From assembly GCF_026191675.1 (NCBI RefSeq), contig NZ_JAKRRY010000046.1:1-38631 (forward strand): a DNA stretch of 38,631 nucleotides, given 5' to 3'. This document shows, in pieces, positions 1-7,636 of this stretch. The stretch comes from Vibrio qingdaonensis (GTDB lineage: Bacteria > Pseudomonadota > Gammaproteobacteria > Enterobacterales > Vibrionaceae). Under the pieces are notes generated by a model, which had not been told where the DNA came from, made no database searches, and was given only the letters and a program-made list of their open reading frames with translations. Position numbers and translations under genes: made by a program. The first letter of the stretch is position 1; each line of letters opens with the position of its first letter.

Positions 1-13
1 CGAATACCGCACT

Positions 14-45
14 AAAAAAGGGGAGCTTAGGCTCCTCTTTTTATT
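14..45 (+). terminator. Rho-independent terminator of the upstream operon
   Basis: A short GC stem (GGAGC 22-26 with GCTCC 31-35, loop TTAG), extended by A/T pairs, is followed by a T run. It should end a transcript entering from left of the window. In many gammaproteobacteria that would be the str operon ending in tuf; this is inference, since no coding sequence of it is visible. Confidence 0.8.
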
Positions 46-202
46 AGCTTATTTTTATGAACCCTTACTTAGGGTCGTATTATGTCGTCCTATCTTATTG
101 AATAGAAAGCTGATCTATTCACCGTTCTGGCTCACTCCCTTAGTTTTTGTTTTGTTGAACCACAGCAGAATAGTTACGTGTTGATTAATTTCCCTTCACC
201 TA
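46..202. other. Non-coding stretch upstream of the S10 promoter
   Basis: No credible coding region is seen here. Two small inverted repeats are visible: ACCCT 61-65 with AGGGT 71-75, and TGAATAG 99-105 with CTATTCA 115-121. Neither is followed by a clear T run, so they are not called terminators. The stretch is AT-rich, as is common upstream of strong ribosomal protein promoters. Confidence 0.5.
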
Positions 203-230
203 TTGCAACTCCAAACTTGTTCTGTATAAT
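203..230 (+). promoter_or_regulatory. S10 operon promoter (sigma70 type)
   Basis: TTGCAA (203-208) and a perfect TATAAT (225-230) are separated by 16 bp, followed by the GC-rich AGCGCGC typical of stringently controlled promoters. Transcription should start near 237. This gives an S10 leader of about 280 nt, which fits the long S10 leader known in E. coli. Confidence 0.8.
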
Positions 231-236
231 AGCGCG

Positions 237-517
237 CTCTGGCCTAGCCAGTTGTGAACCAATGAGCACTGAGGAGTAAACGCCTACTCACGTAGATGTT
301 TAGTAACGTAGACTCAGCTTATGTTCGCAGTTAATACAATTAACCCTTATGTTTTAGCGTTTACACACTAAAACAGATTTAGGTTAATCGAAAATTAGCT
401 GACAATGCATTCAATTAGAGTGCTACGGTTTCACATAAATCAATCGACATTCTCTCGCCTTAGCGAGTATGAGTGGCGATATTGTTTGTGTAATAATTAA
501 TTTTGGAGCTCTGTCTC
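237..517 (+). promoter_or_regulatory. S10 leader RNA, probable L4-responsive element
   Basis: This long untranslated leader precedes rpsJ. In E. coli, L4 binds the S10 leader and represses both transcription (attenuation) and translation of the operon. Visible here are a hairpin GAGTA 274-278 with TACTC 285-289, and near the 3' end two competing pairings: CTCGC 454-458 with GCGAG 463-467, or TCGCC 455-459 with GGCGA 475-479. Position and length support the assignment; the exact fold and L4 binding are inferred. Confidence 0.6.
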
Positions 518-829
518 ATGCAGAACCAACGTATTCGTATCCGCCTAAAGGCTTTTGATTACAAGCTAATCGATCAGTCTACTGCGGAAATCGTTGAAAC
601 AGCTAAGCGTACCGGCGCACAGGTTCGTGGTCCTATTCCACTTCCTACTCGTAAAGAGCGTTTCACTGTTCTTACCTCTCCACACGTCAACAAAGATGCA
701 CGTGATCAGTACGAAATTCGTACTCACAAGCGTTTGATCGACATCGTTGAGCCAACAGATAAAACTGTTGATGCTCTAATGCGTCTTGATCTTGCTGCTG
801 GCGTTGATGTTCAAATCAGCCTAGGTTAA
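518..829 (+). CDS. rpsJ: 30S ribosomal protein S10
   Basis: S10 sits in the 30S head and, as NusE, also joins transcription antitermination complexes. The 103-residue product starting MQNQRIRIRLKAF matches the E. coli length and nearly its sequence (TAEIVETAKRTGAQVRGPIP, PHVNKDARDQYEIRTH). An upstream in-frame codon at 503 is rejected because TTGGAG (503-508) ribosome-binding sequence lies just before ATG 518. It is the first gene of the S10 operon, so its ribosome binding site lies next to the proposed L4-controlled leader structure. Confidence 0.98.
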   Translation: MQNQRIRIRLKAFDYKLIDQSTAEIVETAKRTGAQVRGPIPLPTRKERFTVLTSPHVNKDARDQYEIRTHKRLIDIVEPTDKTVDALMRLDLAAGVDVQISLG

Positions 830-843
830 GGGAGATAAGAATA

Positions 844-1473
844 ATGATTGGTCTAGTCGGACGTAAAGTGGGTATGACCCGCGTATTTACCGAAGAAGGC
901 GTTTCTATCCCTGTAACAGTTGTTGAGGTTGAAGCGAACCGTGTAACTCAAGTTAAATCACTTGAGACTGACGGTTATGCAGCAATCCAAATCACTGCAG
1001 GTGAGAAGAAAGCTAGCCGTGTTTCTAAGCCAGAAGCTGGCCACTTTGCGAAAGCAGGTGTTGAAGCAGGTCGCGGTCTTTGGGAATTCCGTTTGGAAAA
1101 CGGCGAAGAGTTTGAACTTGGCGCTGAGCTAAATGTAGAACTATTCAACGACGTTAAAAAAGTAGACGTTACTGGTACATCTAAAGGTAAAGGCTTCCAA
1201 GGCGCTGTTAAGCGTTGGAACTTCTCTACTCAAGATATGACTCACGGTAACTCCTTGTCTCACCGTGCACCGGGTTCAATTGGTCAATGCCAAACTCCAG
1301 GTCGCGTATTTAAAGGCAAGAAAATGGCAGGTCACATGGGTGCTGAGCGTGTAACGACTCAAAACCTAGAGATCGTACGTGTTGACGCTGAGCGCGGTTT
1401 GCTCCTTATTAAAGGTGCAGTACCAGGCTCAACAGGCGGCAACGTGATCGTTAAACCAGCTATTAAAGCATAA
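844..1473 (+). CDS. rplC: 50S ribosomal protein L3
   Basis: L3 is an early-assembly 50S protein that binds 23S rRNA and reaches towards the peptidyl transferase centre. The 209 residues begin MIGLVGRKVGMTRVF, and the central loop THGNSLSHRAPGSIGQCQTP holds the conserved glutamine that PrmB methylates in E. coli (family knowledge). It lies 14 nt after rpsJ with a GGGAG-type ribosome binding site and is co-transcribed with rplD. Confidence 0.98.
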   Translation: MIGLVGRKVGMTRVFTEEGVSIPVTVVEVEANRVTQVKSLETDGYAAIQITAGEKKASRVSKPEAGHFAKAGVEAGRGLWEFRLENGEEFELGAELNVELFNDVKKVDVTGTSKGKGFQGAVKRWNFSTQDMTHGNSLSHRAPGSIGQCQTPGRVFKGKKMAGHMGAERVTTQNLEIVRVDAERGLLLIKGAVPGSTGGNVIVKPAIKA

Positions 1474-1489
1474 CGTCTAGGAGTAAGTA

Positions 1490-2092
1490 ATGGAATTGAT
1501 GGTTAAAGGTGCTGATGCACTAACTGTTTCCGAGACTACTTTCGGACGTGACTTCAACGAAGCTCTTGTACACCAAGTAGTTGTTGCTTATGCAGCAGGT
1601 GCTCGTCAAGGTACTCGTGCTCAAAAGACTCGTTCTGAAGTATCTGGCGGTGGCGCTAAGCCATGGCGTCAAAAAGGTACTGGCCGCGCGCGTGCTGGTA
1701 CAATTCGTAGCCCAATCTGGCGTACAGGTGGTGTTACTTTTGCTGCGAAACCACAAGATCACAGCCAAAAAGTAAACAAAAAAATGTACCGCGGTGCTAT
1801 GAAAAGCATTCTTTCTGAGCTTGTTCGTCAAGAGCGTCTAGTTGTTGTAGACAACTTCTCAGTTGAAGCACCAAAAACAAAAGAGCTAATTGCTAAGCTT
1901 AATGAACTTGAGCTTTCGGACGTTCTTATTGTGACTAGCGAAGTAGATGAGAATCTATTCTTAGCTGCTCGTAACCTTTACAAAGTTGATGCTCGTGACG
2001 TTGCTGCGATTGATCCAGTAAGTCTAATCGGCTTCAACAAGGTTCTAATGACTGCTGACGCAGTTAAGCAAGTTGAGGAGATGCTAGCATGA
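1490..2092 (+). CDS. rplD: 50S ribosomal protein L4, likely S10-operon autoregulator
   Basis: L4 binds 23S rRNA, lines the peptide exit tunnel and in E. coli represses its own operon through the S10 leader. The 200-residue product has a globular domain (GADALTVSETTFGRDFNEAL) and the basic tunnel loop around residues 45-80 (KTRSEVSGGGAKPWRQKGTG, RARAGTIRSPIW). AGGAG at 1480-1484 supports ATG 1490. Its last codons overlap rplW by 4 nt (ATGA), implying translational coupling. Confidence 0.98.
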   Translation: MELMVKGADALTVSETTFGRDFNEALVHQVVVAYAAGARQGTRAQKTRSEVSGGGAKPWRQKGTGRARAGTIRSPIWRTGGVTFAAKPQDHSQKVNKKMYRGAMKSILSELVRQERLVVVDNFSVEAPKTKELIAKLNELELSDVLIVTSEVDENLFLAARNLYKVDARDVAAIDPVSLIGFNKVLMTADAVKQVEEMLA

Positions 2093-2391
2093 TCACTGAA
2101 GAGCGTATCCTAAAAGTTCTACGTGCTCCGCACATTTCTGAGAAAGCAACTATGGCTGCAGAGAAAGCGAACACTATCGTTTTCAAAGTAGCAAAAGATG
2201 CAACGAAGAAAGAGATCAAAGCAGCTGTTGAAAAGCTATTTGAAGTTGAAGTTAAGTCTGTAAATACTCTTATTCTTAAGGGTAAGACTAAACGCCAAGG
2301 TCTACGCCAAGGTCGCCGCAGCGACGTTAAGAAAGCGTATGTTACTTTGGCTGAAGGTCAAGACCTTGACTTTGTTGGCGGCGCGGAATAA
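2089..2391 (+). CDS. rplW: 50S ribosomal protein L23
   Basis: L23 lies at the peptide exit and is the docking point for trigger factor and SRP on the ribosome. The 100-residue product (MITEERILKVLRAPHISEKA) has the basic extension GKTKRQGLRQGRRSDVKKAY that enters 23S rRNA. The start codon overlaps the rplD stop, with rplB following after 15 nt. Confidence 0.98.
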   Translation: MITEERILKVLRAPHISEKATMAAEKANTIVFKVAKDATKKEIKAAVEKLFEVEVKSVNTLILKGKTKRQGLRQGRRSDVKKAYVTLAEGQDLDFVGGAE

Positions 2392-2406
2392 CAGGAGTAG
2401 TTAAGA

Positions 2407-3231
2407 ATGGCTATTGTTAAATGTAAGCCGACTTCCCCTGGTCGTCGTCACGTTGTTAAAGTTGTTAACACTGACCTGCACAAGGGTAAGCCATACGCAC
2501 CACTTCTAGAGAAAAACTCTAAGAACGGTGGTCGTAACAACAACGGTCGTATCACAGTACGTCACATCGGTGGTGGTCACAAACATCACTACCGTTTGAT
2601 TGACTTCAAACGTACTAAAGATGGCATCCCAGCGAAAGTTGAGCGCCTAGAATACGATCCAAACCGTAGCGCAAACATTGCTCTAGTTCTGTACGCAGAC
2701 GGTGAGCGCCGCTACATTATCGCACCAAAGGGCATCCAAGCGGGTGACTCTATCCAGTCAGGTGTTGATGCGCCAATCAAAGCAGGTAACACTCTGCCGA
2801 TGCGTAACATCCCTGTAGGTTCTACAGTTCACTGTGTTGAGCTGAAGCCTGGTAAAGGTGCACAAATTGCTCGTTCTGCAGGTGCATACGCACAACTTAT
2901 CGCTCGCGATGGTGCATATGTAACTCTACGCCTACGTTCAGGTGAAATGCGCAAAGTATTATCAGAAGGCCGTGCTACGCTCGGTGAAGTTGGTAATGCA
3001 GAGCACATGCTACGTGAACTAGGTAAAGCTGGTGCTAGCCGCTGGCGCGGTGTTCGTCCAACCGTTCGCGGTGTGGTAATGAACCCGGTAGACCACCCAC
3101 ACGGTGGTGGTGAAGGTCGTACTTCTGGTGGCCGTCATCCAGTATCTCCTTGGGGTCAGCCTACTAAAGGCTTTAAGACTCGTAAGAACAAGCGCACTGA
3201 CAAGTACATCGTACGTCGTCGTAATAAATAA
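2407..3231 (+). CDS. rplB: 50S ribosomal protein L2
   Basis: L2 is a core 50S protein needed for subunit association and near the peptidyl transferase centre. Its 274 residues match the family (273 in E. coli). The C-terminal segment MNPVDHPHGGGEGR contains the conserved histidine of the PHGGG motif, and the N-terminus MAIVKCKPTSPGRRHVVKV is canonical. It is the largest ribosomal protein in this operon. Confidence 0.98.
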   Translation: MAIVKCKPTSPGRRHVVKVVNTDLHKGKPYAPLLEKNSKNGGRNNNGRITVRHIGGGHKHHYRLIDFKRTKDGIPAKVERLEYDPNRSANIALVLYADGERRYIIAPKGIQAGDSIQSGVDAPIKAGNTLPMRNIPVGSTVHCVELKPGKGAQIARSAGAYAQLIARDGAYVTLRLRSGEMRKVLSEGRATLGEVGNAEHMLRELGKAGASRWRGVRPTVRGVVMNPVDHPHGGGEGRTSGGRHPVSPWGQPTKGFKTRKNKRTDKYIVRRRNK

Positions 3232-3250
3232 TCTATAAAGAGGAATCGCC

Positions 3251-3529
3251 ATGCCACGTTCTCTCAAGAAAGGTCCTTTTATTGACCTACACTTGCTGAA
3301 GAAGGTAGAGAAAGCGGTGGAAAGCGGAGACAAAAAGCCTGTTAAGACTTGGTCCCGTCGCTCAATGATCATACCTACTATGATCGGTTTGACCATCGCT
3401 GTCCATAATGGTCGTCAGCACGTACCAGTTTTCGTTACCGAAGAAATGATCGGTCACAAACTGGGTGAATTTGCACCAACTCGCACTTATCGCGGCCATG
3501 CTGCAGATAAGAAAGCTAAGAAGAAATAG
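3251..3529 (+). CDS. rpsS: 30S ribosomal protein S19
   Basis: S19 is a 30S head protein that contacts S13 and bridges to 50S. The 92-residue product (MPRSLKKGPFIDLHLLKKVE; TRTYRGHAADKKAKKK tail) has the standard length. AGAGGA precedes the ATG. It lies between rplB and rplV with short gaps. Confidence 0.98.
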   Translation: MPRSLKKGPFIDLHLLKKVEKAVESGDKKPVKTWSRRSMIIPTMIGLTIAVHNGRQHVPVFVTEEMIGHKLGEFAPTRTYRGHAADKKAKKK

Positions 3530-3538
3530 GAGTAGATG

Positions 3539-3871
3539 ATGGAAGCTATCGCTAAACATAACTTTGCTCGTATTTCTCCACAGAAAGCTCGCTTAGTTGC
3601 AGACCAAATCCGCGGTAAAAACGTGGATCAAGCGCTAGAACTACTTACTTTCAGCAACAAAAAAGCTGCTGAATTGATCAAGAAAGTTCTAGAATCAGCA
3701 ATCGCGAATGCGGAACATAACGAAGGTGCAGATATCGACGATCTTAATGTCGCTAAAATCTTCGTAGATGAAGGCCCTATCATGAAGCGTATTATGCCTC
3801 GTGCTAAAGGCCGTGCCGACCGTATCTTGAAGCGTTCAAGCCACATCACTGTTGTTGTAGCAGATCGCTAA
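3539..3871 (+). CDS. rplV: 50S ribosomal protein L22
   Basis: L22 lines the narrow part of the exit tunnel; changes in its loop give macrolide resistance in other bacteria. The product is 110 residues, as in E. coli, with the tunnel beta-hairpin around FVDEGPIMKRIMPRAKGRAD. Two ATG codons are adjacent (3536, 3539). The second is chosen because it gives the family N-terminus and a 6-nt spacing from AGGAG 3528-3532, whereas the first leaves only 3 nt. Confidence 0.97.
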   Translation: MEAIAKHNFARISPQKARLVADQIRGKNVDQALELLTFSNKKAAELIKKVLESAIANAEHNEGADIDDLNVAKIFVDEGPIMKRIMPRAKGRADRILKRSSHITVVVADR

Positions 3872-3888
3872 AAGCTAGGAGATAAGCA

Positions 3889-4587
3889 ATGGGTCAGAAA
3901 GTACATCCAAATGGTATTCGTCTTGGCATCGTTAAGCCTTGGAATGCTACATGGTTTGCTAATACCAAAGATTTCGCTGACAACCTAGACGGCGACTTCA
4001 AGGTACGTCAGTTTCTTACTAAGGAACTAGCAAAAGCGTCTCTATCACGCATCGTTATCGAGCGTCCAGCGAAGAGCATCCGTGTGACTATTCACACTGC
4101 TCGTCCTGGTGTTGTTATCGGTAAGAAAGGTGAAGACGTTGAGAAGCTACGCACAGCTGTAGCTAAAATCGCAGGTGTACCAGCGCAAATTAACATCGCT
4201 GAAGTACGTAAGCCTGAGCTAGACGGCAAGTTAGTTGCTGATAGCATCGCCTCTCAACTAGAGCGTCGTGTTATGTTCCGTCGTGCTATGAAGCGCGCGG
4301 TTCAAAATGCTATGCGTCTAGGCGCTAAAGGTATCAAAGTGGAAGTAAGCGGTCGTCTAGGCGGCGCTGAAATTGCACGTTCTGAGTGGTATCGTGAAGG
4401 TCGTGTACCTCTACATACTCTACGTGCTGACATTGATTACGCAACTTCTTCGGCTCACACCCAATACGGTGTGATCGGCATTAAAGTTTGGATCTTCAAA
4501 GGTGAGATTCTAGGCGGAATGCCAGCTGCTAACGCAGTAGAGCCAAAAGGCGATAAGCCTAAGAAGCAGCGTAAAGGCCGTAAGTAA
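3889..4587 (+). CDS. rpsC: 30S ribosomal protein S3
   Basis: S3 forms part of the mRNA entry channel and helicase of the 30S subunit. The 232-residue product (MGQKVHPNGIRLGIVKPWNA) has a KH domain with its GKKG loop (PGVVIGKKGEDVEKLR) and the C-terminal S3 domain (VSGRLGGAEIARSEWYREGR). The lysine/arginine-rich tail is normal for the family. Confidence 0.98.
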   Translation: MGQKVHPNGIRLGIVKPWNATWFANTKDFADNLDGDFKVRQFLTKELAKASLSRIVIERPAKSIRVTIHTARPGVVIGKKGEDVEKLRTAVAKIAGVPAQINIAEVRKPELDGKLVADSIASQLERRVMFRRAMKRAVQNAMRLGAKGIKVEVSGRLGGAEIARSEWYREGRVPLHTLRADIDYATSSAHTQYGVIGIKVWIFKGEILGGMPAANAVEPKGDKPKKQRKGRK

Positions 4588-4598
4588 GGAGTCGACAG

Positions 4599-5009
4599 AT
4601 GCTACAACCTAAACGTACTAAGTTCCGTAAGGTTCAGACTGGTCGTAACCGTGGTCTAGCTAAAGGTACTGATGTAAGCTTCGGCGAATTCGGTCTTAAA
4701 GCTGTTGGCCGTGGTCGTTTGACTGCTCGTCAAATCGAAGCGGCACGTCGTGCAATGACACGTCACGTGAAGCGTCAAGGTCAAATCTGGATCCGTGTGT
4801 TCCCAGATAAGCCAATCACAGAAAAGCCACTTGAAGTTCGTCAGGGTAAGGGTAAAGGTAACGTTGAGTACTGGGTAGCCCAAATCCAACCTGGAAAGGT
4901 TATGTACGAAATGGACGGTGTACCTGAAGAGTTGGCACGTGAAGCGTTCCGCCTAGCGGCTCGCAAACTGCCGTTCAAAACTACATTTGTAACTAAGCAG
5001 GTGATGTGA
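4599..5009 (+). CDS. rplP: 50S ribosomal protein L16
   Basis: L16 is a late-assembly 50S protein close to the A-site tRNA elbow. The 136 residues start MLQPKRTKFRKVQTGRNRG and contain RRAMTRHVKRQGQIWIRVFP, which includes the arginine that is hydroxylated by RoxA/YcfD in E. coli. Its stop codon shares one nucleotide with the rpmC start (TGATG). Confidence 0.98.
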   Translation: MLQPKRTKFRKVQTGRNRGLAKGTDVSFGEFGLKAVGRGRLTARQIEAARRAMTRHVKRQGQIWIRVFPDKPITEKPLEVRQGKGKGNVEYWVAQIQPGKVMYEMDGVPEELAREAFRLAARKLPFKTTFVTKQVM

Positions 5010-5200
5010 TGAAAGCACAAGATCTACGCGAAAAAAGCGTTGAAGAGCTTAACGCCGAGCTATTGAATTTGCTACGTGAACAGTTTAACTTGCGCATGCA
5101 AGGTGCAACTGGTCAACTTCAGCAAACTCATGCTCTTAAAGCTGTACGCCGTGATATCGCACGTGTGAAAACTGTTTTGACTGAGAAGGCAGGCGCATAA
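5009..5200 (+). CDS. rpmC: 50S ribosomal protein L29
   Basis: L29 is a two-helix protein at the tunnel exit next to L23. The 63-residue product (MKAQDLREKSVEELNAELLN) equals the E. coli length. An in-frame GTG one codon earlier (5006) is possible, but ATG 5009 gives the family N-terminus and overlaps the rplP stop by one base. The stop in turn overlaps rpsQ by one base. Confidence 0.97.
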   Translation: MKAQDLREKSVEELNAELLNLLREQFNLRMQGATGQLQQTHALKAVRRDIARVKTVLTEKAGA

Positions 5201-5454
5201 TGAGCGACAAAATTCGTACCCAACTAGGTCGTGTAATTAGCAACAAGGCTGATAAGTCTATTGTTGTTGCAATCGAACGCATGGTTAAACACCCAATTTA
5301 CGGTAAATTCGTAAAGCGTACGACTAAACTACACGCACATGACGAAAACAACGAGTGTGGCATTGGCGACACTGTTGAAGTTCGTGAATGTCGTCCACTG
5401 TCTAAGATGAAGTCTTGGACATTGGTAAACATCGTAGAAAAAGCGAAATCTTAA
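5200..5454 (+). CDS. rpsQ: 30S ribosomal protein S17
   Basis: S17 is an early 16S rRNA-binding protein with an OB fold. Its 84 residues (MSDKIRTQLGRVISNKADKS) include the conserved ECRPLSKMKSW segment. It is the last gene of the S10 operon: a terminator hairpin begins 22 nt after the stop. Confidence 0.98.
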   Translation: MSDKIRTQLGRVISNKADKSIVVAIERMVKHPIYGKFVKRTTKLHAHDENNECGIGDTVEVRECRPLSKMKSWTLVNIVEKAKS

Positions 5455-5476
5455 TTAAGAATTTTGCTTAAAAATC

Positions 5477-5515
5477 AAGCGGCTCCGATTTAATTTGGGG
5501 GCCGCTTATTTTTTG
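5477..5515 (+). terminator. Terminator at the end of the S10 operon
   Basis: A 10-bp stem (5477-5486 with 5498-5507, one T-G pair, core AAGCGGC/GCCGCTT), an 11-nt loop and the tail ATTTTTTG follow rpsQ. It separates the S10 and spc operons, although some readthrough into spc would not be surprising. Confidence 0.85.
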
Positions 5516-5517
5516 TC

Positions 5518-5546
5518 TACCCAATCTCAAAAAAGGGTGGTATAGT
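5518..5546 (+). promoter_or_regulatory. Candidate spc operon promoter
   Basis: TATAGT (5541-5546) is a good -10 candidate about 70 nt upstream of rplN. The best-spaced -35, TACCCA (5518-5523, 17-bp spacer), is poor; TTGTCT (5513-5518) is a better hexamer but 22 bp away. The location agrees with the independent spc promoter of E. coli. Confidence 0.5.
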
Positions 5547-5614
5547 TCGCATCCCTTTAAAGAGGCAGCCCGACCCGAGAGGGTCTAGTTTTTAATATTT
5601 AGCGGAGCACTAAC

Positions 5615-5986
5615 ATGATCCAAATGCAAAGTACACTCGACGCTGCGGATAATTCCGGCGCTCGTAGAGTAATGTGTATTAAGGTTCTGGGTGGCTCTCA
5701 CCGCCGTTATGCACACATCGGTGATGTCATCAAGGTTACTGTGAAAGAAGCAATTCCTCGCGGTAAAGTAAAAAAAGGTGATGTCCTGAAGGCGGTGGTA
5801 GTTCGCACCCGTAAAGGCGTACGTCGTCCAGATGGCTCTGTCATTCGCTTCGACCGCAACGCTTGTGTATTGTTGAACGACACTACTGAGCAACCAGTCG
5901 GCACACGTATCTTTGGTCCAGTGACTCGTGAACTTCGTAATGCGAAATTCATGAAGATTGTTTCACTAGCACCAGAAGTTCTGTAA
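5615..5986 (+). CDS. rplN: 50S ribosomal protein L14
   Basis: L14 forms inter-subunit bridge B8 with 16S rRNA and binds the silencing factor RsfS. The 123-residue product (MIQMQSTLDAADNSGARRVM) has the standard length and the conserved VRRPDGSVIRFDRNACVLLN stretch. It is the first gene of the spc operon, preceded by an AGCGGAGC ribosome binding site. Confidence 0.98.
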   Translation: MIQMQSTLDAADNSGARRVMCIKVLGGSHRRYAHIGDVIKVTVKEAIPRGKVKKGDVLKAVVVRTRKGVRRPDGSVIRFDRNACVLLNDTTEQPVGTRIFGPVTRELRNAKFMKIVSLAPEVL

Positions 5987-5997
5987 GGAGCGGCAAC

Positions 5998-6315
5998 ATG
6001 GCAGCTAAAATCCGTCGTAACGACGAAGTAATCGTTCTTGCTGGTAAAGATAAAGGCAAGAAAGGTAAAGTAACTAAGGTTCTAGCGACCGGTAAAGTTA
6101 TCGTTGAAGGCATTAACCTTGTTAAGAAGCACCAAAAGCCGGTTCCGGCTCTAGGTCAACAAGGTGGCATCGTTGAACAAGAAGCAGCTATTGATGCTTC
6201 TAACGTTGCAGTTTTCAACGCGGCTACTGGTAAAGCAGACCGCATCGGTTTCCGTATCGAAGATGGCAAGAAAGTTCGTTTCTTCAAATCTAACGGCGAA
6301 ACTGTTTCTAACTAA
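5998..6315 (+). CDS. rplX: 50S ribosomal protein L24
   Basis: L24 is an assembly initiator of 50S, with a KOW domain near the N-terminus (RRNDEVIVLAGKDKGKKGKV). The 105 residues compare with 104 in E. coli. A segment around its stop and the next gene's start is the place where S8 feedback acts in E. coli. Confidence 0.98.
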   Translation: MAAKIRRNDEVIVLAGKDKGKKGKVTKVLATGKVIVEGINLVKKHQKPVPALGQQGGIVEQEAAIDASNVAVFNAATGKADRIGFRIEDGKKVRFFKSNGETVSN

Positions 6316-6345
6316 TTAGAAGTAATTTGGAGTTCTACTATGGCG
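6316..6345 (+). promoter_or_regulatory. Candidate S8 translational operator at the rplX-rplE junction
   Basis: In E. coli, S8 binds spc mRNA around the rplE start and represses L5 and downstream genes. Here the 24-nt gap can form a stem TAGAA 6317-6321 with TTCTA 6333-6337 that encloses the TTTGGAG ribosome binding site and abuts ATG 6340. Position and sequestration of the ribosome binding site fit S8 control. Similarity to the 16S helix 21 site was not tested. Confidence 0.45.
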
Positions 6346-6879
6346 AAACTGCATGATTACTACAAGTCGTCTGTAGTTGCTGAACTGACCAAAGAGTTCA
6401 GCTACTCAAGCGTCATGCAAGTCCCTAGGATTGAGAAAATCACCCTAAACATGGGCGTTGGTGAAGCAATCAACGATAAGAAACTGCTAGAAAACGCAGC
6501 AGCTGATATGGCAACGATCTCTGGTCAAAAGCCTCTTATCACTAAAGCGCGTAAATCTGTTGCAGGTTTCAAAATTCGTGAAGGCTACCCAATTGGTTGT
6601 AAAGTAACCTTGCGTGGCGAACGTATGTGGGAATTTTTAGAGCGTTTAATCTCTATCGCACTTCCACGTGTACGTGACTTCCGTGGCGTTAGCGCTAAGT
6701 CTTTTGACGGACGCGGTAACTACAGCATGGGCGTTCGCGAGCAAATCATCTTCCCGGAAATCGACTACGATAAAGTAGACCGTGTTCGTGGCCTAGACAT
6801 CACTATTACGACGTCTGCTGCAAACGATGAGGAAGGCCGAGCTCTGCTGGCTGCCTTTAACTTCCCATTCCGTAAGTAA
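6340..6879 (+). CDS. rplE: 50S ribosomal protein L5
   Basis: L5 binds 5S rRNA and contacts P-site tRNA in the central protuberance. The 179 residues (MAKLHDYYKSSVVAELTKEF; GRGNYSMGVREQIIFPEIDY) match the E. coli length. In E. coli this is the first gene of the spc operon repressed by S8, and a stem covering its ribosome binding site is visible here. Confidence 0.98.
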   Translation: MAKLHDYYKSSVVAELTKEFSYSSVMQVPRIEKITLNMGVGEAINDKKLLENAAADMATISGQKPLITKARKSVAGFKIREGYPIGCKVTLRGERMWEFLERLISIALPRVRDFRGVSAKSFDGRGNYSMGVREQIIFPEIDYDKVDRVRGLDITITTSAANDEEGRALLAAFNFPFRK

Positions 6880-6896
6880 GGTGAAGGGTTACTGTT

Positions 6897-7202
6897 ATGG
6901 CTAAACAATCAATGAAAGCGCGCGAAGTAAAACGCGCGAAGCTAGTAGCTAAGTTCGCAGAAAAGCGTTCTGCGCTAAAAGCTATCATTAGCGATGTTAA
7001 CGCATCAGAAGAAGATCGTTGGAATGCGGTTCTTAAACTGCAATCTCTTCCACGTGATTCAAGTGCATCACGTCAGCGCAACCGTTGCAACCAAACTGGT
7101 CGTCCACACGGTTTCCTACGTAAGTTCGGTCTCAGCCGTATTAAAGTTCGTGAAGCTTGCATGAAAGGCGAGATTCCTGGACTTCGTAAGGCTAGCTGGT
7201 AA
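6897..7202 (+). CDS. rpsN: 30S ribosomal protein S14 (zinc-free form)
   Basis: S14 is a late 30S head protein. The 101-residue product (MAKQSMKAREVKRAKLVAKF) is the long form without the CxxC-x12-CxxC zinc ribbon; only the single RNRCNQTGRPHG cysteine is present there. So this copy does not depend on zinc, in contrast to L36 in the same operon. Confidence 0.98.
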   Translation: MAKQSMKAREVKRAKLVAKFAEKRSALKAIISDVNASEEDRWNAVLKLQSLPRDSSASRQRNRCNQTGRPHGFLRKFGLSRIKVREACMKGEIPGLRKASW

Positions 7203-7231
7203 TTGCCACTTAATCATTTGGAGTAAATCAT

Positions 7232-7624
7232 ATGAGCATGCAAGATCCGATTTCGGATATGCTGACCCGTATTCGTAACGGTCAGGCAGCAAATAAAGTT
7301 GCTGTTAAAATGCCTTCTTCAAAGCTTAAAGTTGCAATTGCTGCTTTGCTGAAAGCTGAAGGTTATATTACAGATTTCGCTGTTGAAGGCGAAACAAAAC
7401 CTGAGCTAGAAGTTACACTTAAGTACTTCCAAGCTAAACCTGTAATCGAGCAAATCAAACGTGTATCTCGTCCTGGTCTTCGTGTTTACAAGAAGAACAA
7501 CGAGCTACCATCTGTAATGGGTGGTTTGGGTATTGCTGTCGTATCTACTTCCAAGGGTCTGATGTCAGACCGTGCTGCTCGTAAAGCATGCCTTGGCGGT
7601 GAAATCATCTGTTACGTAGCTTAA
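7232..7624 (+). CDS. rpsH: 30S ribosomal protein S8, likely spc-operon autoregulator
   Basis: S8 binds helix 21 of 16S rRNA and in E. coli represses spc translation. The 130 residues start MSMQDPISDMLTRIRNGQAA and end with the conserved KACLGGEIICYVA. The start with the preceding TTGGAG ribosome binding site gives exactly the E. coli length. Confidence 0.98.
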   Translation: MSMQDPISDMLTRIRNGQAANKVAVKMPSSKLKVAIAALLKAEGYITDFAVEGETKPELEVTLKYFQAKPVIEQIKRVSRPGLRVYKKNNELPSVMGGLGIAVVSTSKGLMSDRAARKACLGGEIICYVA

Positions 7625-7636
7625 TAGGAGTAGACT

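Noticed and set aside
1520..1831. Antisense and other-frame ORFs inside rplD and other ribosomal genes
   Set aside because: They are shadows of highly biased codon use in real genes, with no ribosome binding sites or recognisable domains.
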